DNA of 7,585 nucleotides from Burkholderiales bacterium (GCA_005777205.1 SXNB01000086.1:1-7585); one strand, 5' to 3'. Counted from the first letter of the stretch, positions 1-6,286 are shown. Notes: generated by a model from the sequence alone, not told the origin. Numbers and translations are program-made.

Positions 1-252
1 GAGCAGCTCCGGCATCGCCATCTTCGTCAGCGGGCCGATGATCTCGTGCACGTCGCCGCCGGAACAGAAGTTGCCTCCGGCGCCACTCACGACCACGGCC
101 TTGACGTCGTTCTCGCGCGGCAGGCGCAGGAACAGGTCGCGCAGTTCGGCATAGGACTCGAAGGTCAGCGGGTTCTTGCGCTCCGGACGGTTGAGCGTAA
201 TGACCCCGACGCCGCCCTCCAGCCGCCACAGGAAATGCTTTGTCTGGATCAT
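1..252 (-). CDS. Enoyl-CoA hydratase/isomerase (crotonase) family protein, N-terminal 84 residues; 3' part beyond window
   Basis: The protein is a crotonase-fold enzyme that probably hydrates an enoyl-CoA thioester in the cytoplasm. The visible part shows the family opening: strand and turn with ITLNRPERKNPLT (residues 18-30), then VKAVVVSGAGGNFCSGGDV (50-68), where the GGD segment provides part of the oxyanion hole for the thioester carbonyl. The catalytic glutamates of the family would lie beyond the window edge. The ATG at 252-250 is preceded by a strong GGAGG (264-260) at 7-nt spacing and overlaps the stop of the upstream MarR gene in an ATGA, so the two are translationally coupled. The segment lacks the AGMDLKE-type sequence typical of hydroxycinnamoyl-CoA hydratase-lyase (vanillin-forming). 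An ordinary hydratase, as in CoA-dependent beta-oxidative side-chain shortening, is therefore more likely. The substrate cannot be read from this fragment. Confidence 0.9.
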   Translation of the reverse strand, partial: MIQTKHFLWRLEGGVGVITLNRPERKNPLTFESYAELRDLFLRLPRENDVKAVVVSGAGGNFCSGGDVHEIIGPLTKMAMPELL

Positions 253-761
253 GATTCGGCCTCCATCGCGTGCGCCTTCAGCTTCGCCAGCAGCCGCAGC
301 AGGTCCTCGTGCTCCCGGCGCGTCAGCCCCCCGAACAGCTCCACCACCCATTGCTCGTGCTCGCGCGCCATCACGGCGAAGGCACGCTCCCCGGCGCGCG
401 TCAGTCGGATGCGGTAGGCGCGCCGGTCGGCGGGCTCGGCCAGGCGCTCGACCAGCCCTTCCTTCACCAGCTGGTCCACGATTGAGGTGATGTTGCCACC
501 GGTGACCATCATCAGCCGCGACAGCGCGTTCATCTTCAGGCCATCGGGGTATCGCTCCAGTTGCGCCATCAGGTCGAAACGCGGCAGCGTGGTGCCGAAG
601 CGGTCGCGCAACCGGTAGCGCACTCGCTGCTCGACCAGGTGGGTGCAGGTGAGCATACGCAGCCAGATCCGCAGCGCCCGGTGGTCGTCGGAACGGGCGA
701 TGGTCTCGCGGTCGGCGGGCGGGGCGGGCATGTCGGCGTGCAGCATCGCGGCGGCGTTCAT
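249..761 (-). CDS. MarR-family transcriptional regulator (CouR/FerC-like context)
   Basis: This 170-aa protein is a MarR-type dimeric winged-helix repressor. Residues about 28-60 form the first helices, used in dimerisation. Residues about 72-103 (DGLKMNALSRLMMVTGGNITSIVDQLVKEGLVERL) are the helix-turn-helix with recognition helix, followed by the wing with the family signature DRRAYRIRLT (112-121). The C-terminal helices (about 122-165) complete the dimer interface. The gene is first in an operon with a crotonase gene (4-bp overlap). In several hydroxycinnamate pathways a MarR repressor (CouR, FerC, HcaR) sits beside a hydratase gene and responds to a CoA-thioester ligand. By analogy the ligand here could be an aryl-propenoyl-CoA, but that is inference. 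No Shine-Dalgarno sequence stands before the first ATG (761) or the later ATGs at codons 6 and 11, so the start is uncertain. The upstream palindrome at 773-786 suggests autoregulation. Confidence 0.93.
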   Translation of the reverse strand: MNAAAMLHADMPAPPADRETIARSDDHRALRIWLRMLTCTHLVEQRVRYRLRDRFGTTLPRFDLMAQLERYPDGLKMNALSRLMMVTGGNITSIVDQLVKEGLVERLAEPADRRAYRIRLTRAGERAFAVMAREHEQWVVELFGGLTRREHEDLLRLLAKLKAHAMEAES

Positions 762-772
762 TCAGTACAGGC

Positions 773-786
773 TTTAATATATTAAA
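773..786. promoter_or_regulatory. Perfect 14-bp AT palindrome, candidate MarR operator
   Basis: TTTAATATATTAAA is a perfect palindrome in otherwise GC-rich DNA, 11 bp upstream of the MarR start codon. MarR proteins typically bind AT-rich palindromes of this size over their own promoter. It covers the proposed -10 box of the minus-strand promoter, so binding would block transcription. The palindrome is seen directly; its role is inferred. Confidence 0.55.
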
Positions 787-807
787 CCTAAAGTAACTGG
801 CCGGCAA
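779..807 (-). promoter_or_regulatory. Possible sigma-70-like promoter of the MarR-crotonase operon
   Basis: On the minus strand a TTGCCG box (807-802, 4 of 6 to TTGACA) is separated by exactly 17 bp from TAATAT (784-779, 4 of 6 to TATAAT). The -10 box lies inside the palindrome at 773-786. Transcription would begin about 10 bp before the MarR start codon. Both boxes are weak matches, so this is a tentative call. Confidence 0.35.
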
Positions 808-868
808 CGGTGAAGCTGCGCCGCATCAAGCGGGAAAGCCGGGCGGGTATCCGCTTCCGTAGCACCTC

Positions 869-1637
869 GTGCAACGGCTTTTTCGGGCCCAAGGCCTCAC
901 CCTCACACCGGTCGCGCTGCTGGCCTTCGCCGAGGCGGCTCACGCTTTCCGCGCACCCTCGGTGCGCTCGCGCAACCAGGCACCAACGCCTAGGCCGGCA
1001 GCGGTGCCGGCCACCGTGCGCATGCCGGAGGACGCCAAGCCCGCCGATCCGGCCAAGGCCGACGTCACCATCGATGGCCAGCCCGCCCCTGCGATCACGG
1101 TTTCGCCTCCGCCCGCGAAGCCCGAGCCGCCCAAGCCCGAAGTGGTGGCGGTGCCGATTCCGGCCGCGCCCGTGCCCACGGCGCTCGTGGTCGCACCGCC
1201 CGCACCGGCCCCCGTCGCCAGCAAGCCCCCGGCCCATCGTAGACCTGTCCAGGCCTGCACCGGCCCCCGCGGTCGTGGCCACCGCCGCCCCAGCTGCGGT
1301 GGCGGCGAAGCCTGCCGCAGGCGGCAAGCCGGATCCGCGGCTAATCGAGAAGATCTTCGCTTGCCTGTCGCCCGGACTGCCCAACGAGTGGAAGAAGGCG
1401 TGGATCGGGCTCGCCGAGCCCGGCCCGGACCGCAAGCTGGACGCGAAGTTCTTCTTTGAGGTGCACGCGGCGGACGACAAGGGCGAAGCGTTCGTGCCTT
1501 GCAACGCCAAGGCGGTTGCCGACAGCGTCTTCGGCCTGAACGACTTGCTGGCGCCGGAGCAGCGGCGCTGGCGCGCGGCGGCCTTGGTGATCACCAGCGA
1601 AGGCAACTACGAACTGAAATACGACTTCGCCAGGTAG
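869..1637 (+). pseudogene. Frameshifted gene for a Pro/Ala-rich, probably exported hypothetical protein
   Basis: Two reading frames join to give one sensible protein. The first frame, from a GTG at 869, reads a marginal signal-peptide-like stretch (LTLTPVALLAFAEAAHA, residues about 10-26). It continues into a long Pro/Ala/Val linker (SPPPAKPEPPKPEVVAVPIP and onward). At the run of five C (1226-1230) sense is lost in this frame and resumes in the next. Removing one C gives ASKPRPIVDLSRPAPAPAVV, continuing into a folded-looking C-terminal domain of about 100 residues that ends WRAAALVITSEGNYELKYDF and stops at 1637. The repaired product would be about 255 aa. The linker resembles periplasm-spanning spacers; the C-terminal domain was not recognised, although its W...LVI..GNYELKYDF ending loosely recalls YezG-like (DUF600) proteins. 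A stop at 860-862 blocks extension upstream in the first frame, and no ribosome binding site precedes 869, so the true start is unknown and further damage is possible. It could be a sequencing error or a decaying gene. Confidence 0.6.
1226..1230 (+). other. C5 run: inferred site of +1 frameshift
   Basis: The five-C run lies at the point where the coding frame changes in the Pro/Ala-rich gene. Deleting one C restores a continuous reading frame of about 255 codons with uniform Pro/Ala composition across the junction. The exact base cannot be fixed from the sequence alone. Confidence 0.55.
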
Positions 1638-1646
1638 CCGAAACCT

Positions 1647-3350
1647 TCAGGCTTTCCGCAGGAAATCGAAATCACAGCCGTGCTCCGCCTGGAGCACGTG
1701 TTCCATGTACAGCTTCGCGTAGCCCCGCTTCGGGGTCTCCAGTGGCGGCTTCCACGCCGCGCGGCGCTTCGCAAGTTCCGCTTCATCCACCAGCAAGTCG
1801 ATGCGTCGCGCCTTCACCGACAGCCGGATACGGTCGCCGTTGCGCCCCAGCGCGAGCGGGCCGCCGATGGCGGCCTCGGGCGAGACGTGCAGCACGTTGG
1901 TGCCGTAGGCGGTGCCGCTCATCCTGGCGTCCGAAATCCGCACCTGGTCCTTCAATCCGGCACGGGCGTGCTTCTGCGGTATCGGCAGGTAGCCTGCCTC
2001 GGGCATCGCATAGCCGGATTTCGGTCCAGCGTTCTGCAGCACCATGAAATCCTCCGGCGTGATGTCGAGCGCCGGATCGTCCACGCGAGCGGCCATGTCG
2101 TCGAGCGAGGTGAACACCACGGCACGGCCCTCGCGCTCGAACAGGTTGGCGTCGGCCGCCGAGCGCTTGAGGATGGCACCGTTGGGCGCCAGCGACCCGA
2201 ACAGCGCCACCAAACCGCCTTCCTTTGCCAGCGGCTCGGCGATCGAGCGCACCACCGCGCGGTCCACCCACGCGCCCTCTTCGTGCGCCAGGCGCTCGCC
2301 CAGGGTCTCGCCGGTCACGGTCATCGCATCCAGGTGCAGCAACGGCTTCAACTCGCGCAGCACGGCGCCGATGCCACCCGCGGCATAGAGGTCGGACATG
2401 TAAAACTTGCCGGTAGGCTTGAGGTCCACCAGCACCGGAGTCGAGTCGGATATGGCATTCAGCCGGCTCAGGTCGACTTTCACGCCGACGCGGCCGGCGA
2501 TCGCGGTGAGGTGCACGATGGCGTTGGTCGAGCCGCCGATCGCGAGCAGCACGCGCAGCGCGTTCTCGACTGACTTTTCCGTGATGATCTGCGACGGTCG
2601 GATCGGCTTCGCCACCAGCTCCACCGCGCGACGGCCGCTCGCTTCCGCGGCTCGCAGCCGGTCGGCGTGCACCGCCGGGATCGCCGCGCTACCCGGCAGC
2701 GCCATGCCGATCGCCTCTGCGATCGAGGCCATGGTGGAAGCGGTCCCCATCACCGCACAGCTACCCGCCGTGGTCGCGAGGTTGCCCTCCACCTCGTGGA
2801 TGCCATCCTGGTCCACCTTGCCGGCGCGGTACATGGCCCAGAAGCGTCGACAGTCGGTGCAGGCGCCGAGGCGCTCGCCCTTGTAGGAAGTTGGCATCAT
2901 CGGCCCGCCGATCAGCTGCACCGCGGGCACGTCCGCACTCGCCGCACCCATCAGCTGCGCAGGTACCGTCTTGTCGCACGCGCCGATCAGGACCACCGCG
3001 TCCATCGGCTGCGCCCGCACCATCTCCTCGACGTCCATAGCCATCAGGTTGCGGAACATCATCGAGGTCGGGCTGAGGAACACCTCACCCAGCGACACCG
3101 TCGGAAAGTCGATCGGCAGGCCGCCGGCGGCAATCACGCCGCGCTTCACCGCCTCGACCAGTTCCGGGAAATGGCGGTGGCAGTTGTTGAAGCCGCTCTT
3201 GGCGTCGGCGATGCCCACCACCGGCCGCGCCAGCATCTCGCTGGAGTAGCCCATGCTTTTCGCGAACGAGCGGCGCAGGTACAGCGAGAAACCGGCGTCG
3301 CCGTAGTTGGTCAAACCGCGGGCAAGGCCCTTCGAGTCGGGTTGCGTCAT
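1647..3350 (-). CDS. IlvD/Edd-family dehydratase, probably sugar-acid (aldonate) type
   Basis: The 567-aa protein belongs to the [2Fe-2S] dihydroxy-acid/aldonate dehydratases, which remove water from a 2,3-dihydroxy acid to give a 2-keto acid in the cytoplasm. Three cluster cysteines are in the expected contexts: C57 (SGFNNCHRHF), C125 (IGACDKTVPA, with K127 as the usual carbamylated metal-binding lysine) and C198 (TAGSCAVMGTAS). The proposed catalytic serine is S478 in DARMSG, followed by HVSPEAAIGGPLAL and GDRIRL. From memory, spacing matches the Rhizobium L-arabinonate dehydratase almost residue for residue (offset about 2), and the insert GERLGACTDCRRFW differs from biosynthetic IlvD. An aldonate or other sugar acid is therefore a better guess than a branched-chain precursor. 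The ATG at 3350-3348 is chosen; an upstream reading-frame extension of 20 residues has no family resemblance and runs into the divergent hydrolase gene. No clear Shine-Dalgarno precedes the start. It converges on the frameshifted gene with a 9-bp gap and no visible terminator. Confidence 0.93.
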   Translation of the reverse strand: MTQPDSKGLARGLTNYGDAGFSLYLRRSFAKSMGYSSEMLARPVVGIADAKSGFNNCHRHFPELVEAVKRGVIAAGGLPIDFPTVSLGEVFLSPTSMMFRNLMAMDVEEMVRAQPMDAVVLIGACDKTVPAQLMGAASADVPAVQLIGGPMMPTSYKGERLGACTDCRRFWAMYRAGKVDQDGIHEVEGNLATTAGSCAVMGTASTMASIAEAIGMALPGSAAIPAVHADRLRAAEASGRRAVELVAKPIRPSQIITEKSVENALRVLLAIGGSTNAIVHLTAIAGRVGVKVDLSRLNAISDSTPVLVDLKPTGKFYMSDLYAAGGIGAVLRELKPLLHLDAMTVTGETLGERLAHEEGAWVDRAVVRSIAEPLAKEGGLVALFGSLAPNGAILKRSAADANLFEREGRAVVFTSLDDMAARVDDPALDITPEDFMVLQNAGPKSGYAMPEAGYLPIPQKHARAGLKDQVRISDARMSGTAYGTNVLHVSPEAAIGGPLALGRNGDRIRLSVKARRIDLLVDEAELAKRRAAWKPPLETPKRGYAKLYMEHVLQAEHGCDFDFLRKA

Positions 3351-3381
3351 GCAACCGATTCTAACTAGACTGCGCCACCCC
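3351..3381. promoter_or_regulatory. 31-bp divergent gap between dehydratase and hydrolase genes
   Basis: The two divergent start codons are only 31 bp apart, so promoters for each gene must overlap the other gene's 5' end or leader. A TAGAAT hexamer on the minus strand (3363-3358) resembles a -10 box for the dehydratase gene but lacks a convincing -35 partner. The start of the hydrolase also has no Shine-Dalgarno match here. Both genes may be weakly translated or use leader-poor transcripts. Confidence 0.3.
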
Positions 3382-4191
3382 ATGCCGCTGCTTACGCTTA
3401 AGGACGGCACCCGCCTTTACTACGAAGTCCACGGCAAGGGACCCGTGGTGGCGTTCGCGCACGGCCTGGGCGGCAACCACATGTCCTGGTGGCAGCAGGT
3501 GCCGATGCTGGCGCGGCACTTCACCTGCATCGCTTTCGCGCATCGCGGCTTCGCGCCTTCGCATGACCCCACGGGAATGCCAGACCCGGCGCGCTACGCA
3601 GATGACCTCGAGGCCCTGCTCGGGCACCTCGAGGTGGAGGAAGTGCGCCTAGTCGGCCAGTCCATGGGCGGCTGGACCGCGCTCGATTTCGCGCTGCGCC
3701 ATCCGGATCGGGTGAAGGCGCTGGTGATGTCCGCCACCATCGGCACGGCGGATCCAGCGCGGTTGCCGGGCACCAAAGCGCAAGAACGCTCGCGCTGGGA
3801 GGACTGGGCGCGCGGCGAGCAGGCGCGGTTGAAGGAGGCCGGCTTGTATCCGGCCACCGGCGAACGCATGGCGCGCGAGCAGCCACAGTTGCACCACCTG
3901 TACCAGCAGATCGGACGGCTGGCTGCGGACTTCGACCGGGAGGCGATGCGAAAACGGCTCTGGGAACGGCGTGCCGTGCAGTCCGAGGCCCTCGCCGCGT
4001 TGACCTTCCCCGTACTGTGCCTCGCAGGCCTAGAGGACGTGGTCATCAATCCGGCCCTGGTGAAGGCGTTGGCGGGTGCGCTGCCGGTGGGGTGCTTCGA
4101 GCCGTTCCCGGAGACCGGCCACTCCCCCTACTTCGAGCGTGCCGCGCGCTTCAATGCCCTCCTACTCGAGTTCCTATCTGCGTCTAAGTAG
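3382..4191 (+). CDS. Alpha/beta-fold hydrolase
   Basis: The 269-aa product is a soluble alpha/beta hydrolase of usual family length. The oxyanion-hole motif HGLGGN is at residues 27-32. The nucleophile elbow GQSMGG places the catalytic serine at S94. The acid is D219 in GLEDVVINP and the base is H247 in ETGHSPYF. A cap region of about 80 residues, rich in charged helices (about 125-205), lies between the sixth strand and the acid. No signal peptide is seen, so it acts in the cytoplasm. The ATG at 3382 begins the conserved MPLLTLKDGTRLYYEVHGKG opening. An ATG at 3349 would add 11 residues and overlap the divergent dehydratase start; a TTG at 3307 would run further into that gene. The substrate is not evident: ester, lactone or C-C bond hydrolysis are all compatible. 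Its pairing with an aldonate-type dehydratase would fit lactone opening, as in sugar oxidation routes, but this is conjecture. Confidence 0.92.
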   Translation: MPLLTLKDGTRLYYEVHGKGPVVAFAHGLGGNHMSWWQQVPMLARHFTCIAFAHRGFAPSHDPTGMPDPARYADDLEALLGHLEVEEVRLVGQSMGGWTALDFALRHPDRVKALVMSATIGTADPARLPGTKAQERSRWEDWARGEQARLKEAGLYPATGERMAREQPQLHHLYQQIGRLAADFDREAMRKRLWERRAVQSEALAALTFPVLCLAGLEDVVINPALVKALAGALPVGCFEPFPETGHSPYFERAARFNALLLEFLSASK

Positions 4192-4204
4192 TTGATTTTA
4201 TGTG

Positions 4205-4257
4205 GTGGGACATCGCCCACGATTCAAAATCCTTGGCGTGTGGTTGCCATCCCACAC
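4205..4257 (+). other. Two tandem short hairpins in the gap before the HTH-MTHFR unit
   Basis: The first hairpin is GTGGG (4205-4209), a six-base loop, and CCCAC (4216-4220). The second is GTGTGG (4238-4243), an eight-base loop, and CCACAC (4252-4257), followed by only TTT. The second could be a weak terminator for the hydrolase gene, or both could lie in the leader of the downstream unit. The stems are short and the T tract is poor. They do not fit any riboswitch consensus I know, including SAH and THF types. Confidence 0.25.
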
Positions 4258-4278
4258 TTTCATCGCTACCGTGCCTCC

Positions 4279-4284
4279 AGGAGG
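4279..4284 (+). promoter_or_regulatory. Strong ribosome binding site fixing the HTH-protein start
   Basis: AGGAGG lies 8 nt upstream of the ATG at 4293. It decides the start, because an in-frame ATG at 4200 would add 31 residues of atypical, Cys-rich sequence read from the intergenic hairpins. Confidence 0.85.
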
Positions 4285-4292
4285 AGTGCACG

Positions 4293-4853
4293 ATGGAAGC
4301 GAGCCTTGAGGCTCCGCAGCGTGACGCGCCGCTTCTGGTCAGCATCGCGCAGTTCTGCCGCCGCAACGGCATCGCCGAATCCACCTTCGGCCGCCGCGCG
4401 GTCAACGACGGCAAGTTCGTCGCCCGCCTGCGCGACGGTGCGCGCATCACCCCGGAGACGCTGGCGCGCGTAAGCGAGTTCTTGGTGCGCGCGCTGGAAC
4501 CGGGCGGCCGGCTGCTGGGCATCCATTCCTGCGGCAACGATCCGGGCATGGAGATCGTGCGCCGCGTTTGGCCGGACGAGAATCCGTTCCAGACCACTCG
4601 CCATGACATCCTGCGCGCGGTGTTCCGCTACGACATGCATACCCTGCCCACCGAGGTATCGGAGAGCATTGGCACTTCGACGAAGTTCGCGGCCTGGAAC
4701 GCGGCCGTCTACGTGGCGCAGATCGACGACGAGCGCCTGGCCAAGGTGATCGGCGAGCGCAAGTACCTGGACGCGACGCGCGACGTGCTGCAGGAGCACG
4801 GCGGGCTGTGGTTCCTCGATGAATCCTACGTCGTCTCCCGCAAGCGTGATTGA
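4293..4853 (+). CDS. Hypothetical protein with N-terminal HTH-like segment, coupled to MTHFR-like gene
   Basis: The 186-aa soluble protein has two parts. Residues about 17-65 (SIAQFCRRNGIAESTFGRRA, then VNDGKFVARLRDGARITPETLARVSEFL) match a pattern common in short proteobacterial helix-turn-helix proteins: a 'FCxxxGIxxSxFGRxAVNDxxFVxxLRxGxxxxxxTxxRV' layout. This suggests DNA binding. Residues about 72-186 are an unrecognised mixed alpha/beta domain with conserved-looking stretches NPFQTTRHDILRAVFRYDMH (97-116) and LQEHGGLWFLDESYVVS (166-182). It has no membrane segment or signal peptide. The start at 4293 has an excellent Shine-Dalgarno. Its 3' end overlaps the next gene by 35 bp in another frame, so both are probably made from one mRNA. 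A role as regulator or accessory of the one-carbon enzyme is inferred only from that coupling. Confidence 0.85.
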   Translation: MEASLEAPQRDAPLLVSIAQFCRRNGIAESTFGRRAVNDGKFVARLRDGARITPETLARVSEFLVRALEPGGRLLGIHSCGNDPGMEIVRRVWPDENPFQTTRHDILRAVFRYDMHTLPTEVSESIGTSTKFAAWNAAVYVAQIDDERLAKVIGERKYLDATRDVLQEHGGLWFLDESYVVSRKRD

Positions 4854-5730
4854 GGCCCTCGCCACCCCGCTGCTCGCGGAAGTTGCCGCCGAACTGGTCT
4901 CCGGGGGCTCGCTCGAGATGGGTGCGCACCGCCCGCAGGACGCGCGCGCCATCGCCGGGCAGCTGCCAGCCGGCACCCCGGTGTACGTCAATCACCTGCC
5001 GCGCCATCGCCTGCTCGACACCATTCCTACGCTGGTCTCGGTGCGCGAGGCGGGGCTGGAACCCATTCCCCACATCGCGGCGCGCCGCATCAAGGACCGC
5101 GCAGAACTCCAGGCCTTCCTTGACCGGGCGGTGGGCGAAGCGGGCGTGCGCAAAGCGCTGATCCTGGGGGGCGACGAGCCGGCGGCGCTCGGCCCCTACG
5201 CCGACGGCGCCTCCCTGATCCGGAAGGGCATGCTCGCCGCGTCAGGCCTGCGGGAGATCGGACTGCCAGGCTACCCGGAGGGGCATCCGCGGATCCCGGT
5301 CGGCGCGCTCGAAAAGGCGTTCGCGGAAAAGCGCGCGCTGGCTGCGGCGCAGGGCCTGGGTGTCTACGTCGTCACCCAGTTCTCCTTCGCCCCGGCGCGC
5401 GTCATCGAGTTCTGCGCCGGCATGGCGCGCACCGCGCCCGAAGTCCCCATTTACGTCGGCCTGGCCGGACCGACCAGTCCGGTGGCGCTGCTGCGCTTTG
5501 CGCAACGCTGCGGCGTCAGCGCATCACTGCGCGCACTGCGAACCCAGGGCATGGACGCGGTGCGCCTGGTGACGCACACCGATCCGGGCGAGCAACTGGC
5601 CGCAATCGCGCGTTACTGCGCCTCGCACGCCAGCTGCAACCTGGTCGGGGTGCACCTGTTCACCTTCGGCGGCGTCACTGCGGCTGTGCAGTGGATGAAC
5701 CGCAGCATCGCCACTTCAGCCAACCGCTAG
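4819..5730 (+). CDS. Methylenetetrahydrofolate reductase (MetF)-like protein, divergent
   Basis: The 303-aa product resembles the flavoprotein MTHFR, a beta/alpha barrel interconverting 5,10-methylene- and 5-methyl-tetrahydrofolate. Landmarks in order are SLEMG (31-35, at the position of the catalytic-Glu strand of MetF), PVYVNHLPRH (54-63), PIPHIAARR (82-90), ALILGGDEP (113-121, equivalent to the RGD segment that contacts FAD), GYPEGHP (151-157) and TQFSF (187-191). Length is normal, but sequence is far from E. coli MetF: the usual SFEFFPP and TQFFFD are altered. It may be a catabolic paralogue. In Sphingobium SYK-6 a MetF works with the vanillate demethylase LigM to recycle methyl-THF, and the feruloyl-CoA synthase nearby makes a similar role plausible (inference). 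ATG 4819 lies inside the upstream gene; GTG 4846 is an alternative closer to its stop. Neither has a strong Shine-Dalgarno, fitting translational coupling. The 3' end overlaps the opposing cupin gene by 15 bp. Confidence 0.85.
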   Translation: MNPTSSPASVIEALATPLLAEVAAELVSGGSLEMGAHRPQDARAIAGQLPAGTPVYVNHLPRHRLLDTIPTLVSVREAGLEPIPHIAARRIKDRAELQAFLDRAVGEAGVRKALILGGDEPAALGPYADGASLIRKGMLAASGLREIGLPGYPEGHPRIPVGALEKAFAEKRALAAAQGLGVYVVTQFSFAPARVIEFCAGMARTAPEVPIYVGLAGPTSPVALLRFAQRCGVSASLRALRTQGMDAVRLVTHTDPGEQLAAIARYCASHASCNLVGVHLFTFGGVTAAVQWMNRSIATSANR

Positions 5731-6261
5731 CGGATCGACGACGCGGTTGACGCCGGTGGCGATTCGGGCGGCCGCCACCCCGTAGACGTGCAGGGAGATC
5801 GCCTCCCGCGCGCCGCCGTTGCCGAGACGGTGGATGCGGGCGGATCCAGCGATCGCGAAGCTGGCGTCGCCCTCCGCGCGCTCGCGCCGCATCGAGGTCG
5901 TGGCGCGGCCGGCCGCCTCATGCCAGTCGTAACCGGTTTCCTCCAGAAGGCCGGAGACCACCGCGTACGCGCACCAGCTGTGGTGCCAGTGCACCGGGCT
6001 GAACTGCCCGGGCCGCCAGACCAGCGCCAGAACCGTGAACCGCTCCAGGGAATCCGCGTGCACCACATGCCTGACATACGCCATGTCCGAGCCCGCTCGC
6101 TGCGCATCGTCGAGCAGGGCCGGGGTGCGCACTGCGACGCGCAGCGCCTCCAGGATGGCCTTCCCACTCGACACGCCGCCGTTCGGGCAAGCGTGGCCAA
6201 CGGCGTGGTCAAGCAATTGCAGGGCGGGCGGCGTGGCGAGGACGGGGGCGGGGGCGGGCAT
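5716..6261 (-). CDS. Cysteine dioxygenase family protein (cupin thiol dioxygenase)
   Basis: The 181-aa protein is a type I cysteine-dioxygenase-like cupin, a cytoplasmic non-haem Fe(II) enzyme family that oxidises thiols to sulfinic acids. Matches to the mammalian enzyme run through the whole active site. YVRH (62-65) carries the arginine that binds the cysteine carboxylate. HWHH (91-94) supplies the two first iron ligands (H91, H93). C97 is near the Cys of the Cys-Tyr cofactor. IHRLGN gives the third iron ligand H144, and SLHVY (156-160) gives the Ser-His-Tyr triad. The arginine favours cysteine over 3-mercaptopropionate, where a glutamine is usual. The ATG at 6261 is preferred, but the best Shine-Dalgarno (AGGAGG, 6282-6277) is 15 nt away, unusually far. 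An in-frame GTG at 6285 is the alternative and would include that stretch in the coding region. It is divergent from an Lrp gene, a likely regulator. Confidence 0.85.
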   Translation of the reverse strand: MPAPAPVLATPPALQLLDHAVGHACPNGGVSSGKAILEALRVAVRTPALLDDAQRAGSDMAYVRHVVHADSLERFTVLALVWRPGQFSPVHWHHSWCAYAVVSGLLEETGYDWHEAAGRATTSMRRERAEGDASFAIAGSARIHRLGNGGAREAISLHVYGVAAARIATGVNRVVDPLAVG

Positions 6262-6286
6262 GGGTAAGAATGATAGCCTCCTCACG

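Noticed and set aside
828..856. AAGCGG/CCGCTT inverted repeat as a terminator or operator
   Set aside because: The arms are 6 bp with a 17-nt loop, there is no T tract, and such matches are expected by chance in GC-rich DNA.
810..1225. Upstream extension of the C-terminal frame of the Pro/Ala-rich gene from a GTG at 810
   Set aside because: This part reads as Arg/Ser/Pro-rich nonsense, while the neighbouring frame gives a coherent Pro/Ala/Val linker; a frameshift explains the data better.
788..1606. A 272-codon open frame on the minus strand opposite the Pro/Ala-rich gene
   Set aside because: Its product is low-complexity Arg/Gly-rich sequence, the typical antisense shadow of a Pro/Ala-rich GC-rich gene. 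The opposite strand gives a composition-consistent protein once one frameshift is repaired.
3351..3410. 20-residue N-terminal extension of the dehydratase
   Set aside because: It has no family resemblance and overlaps the start of the divergent hydrolase; the MTQPDS start gives a normal family N-terminus.
4192..4292. SAH or THF riboswitch ahead of the one-carbon gene
   Set aside because: The two small hairpins do not match the conserved cores I know for these classes, and no pseudoknot-compatible segment was found by eye.
4266..4991. Long minus-strand open frames opposite the HTH protein and MTHFR genes
   Set aside because: They have biased composition, no recognisable motifs and no ribosome binding sites; they are shadows of the plus-strand genes.
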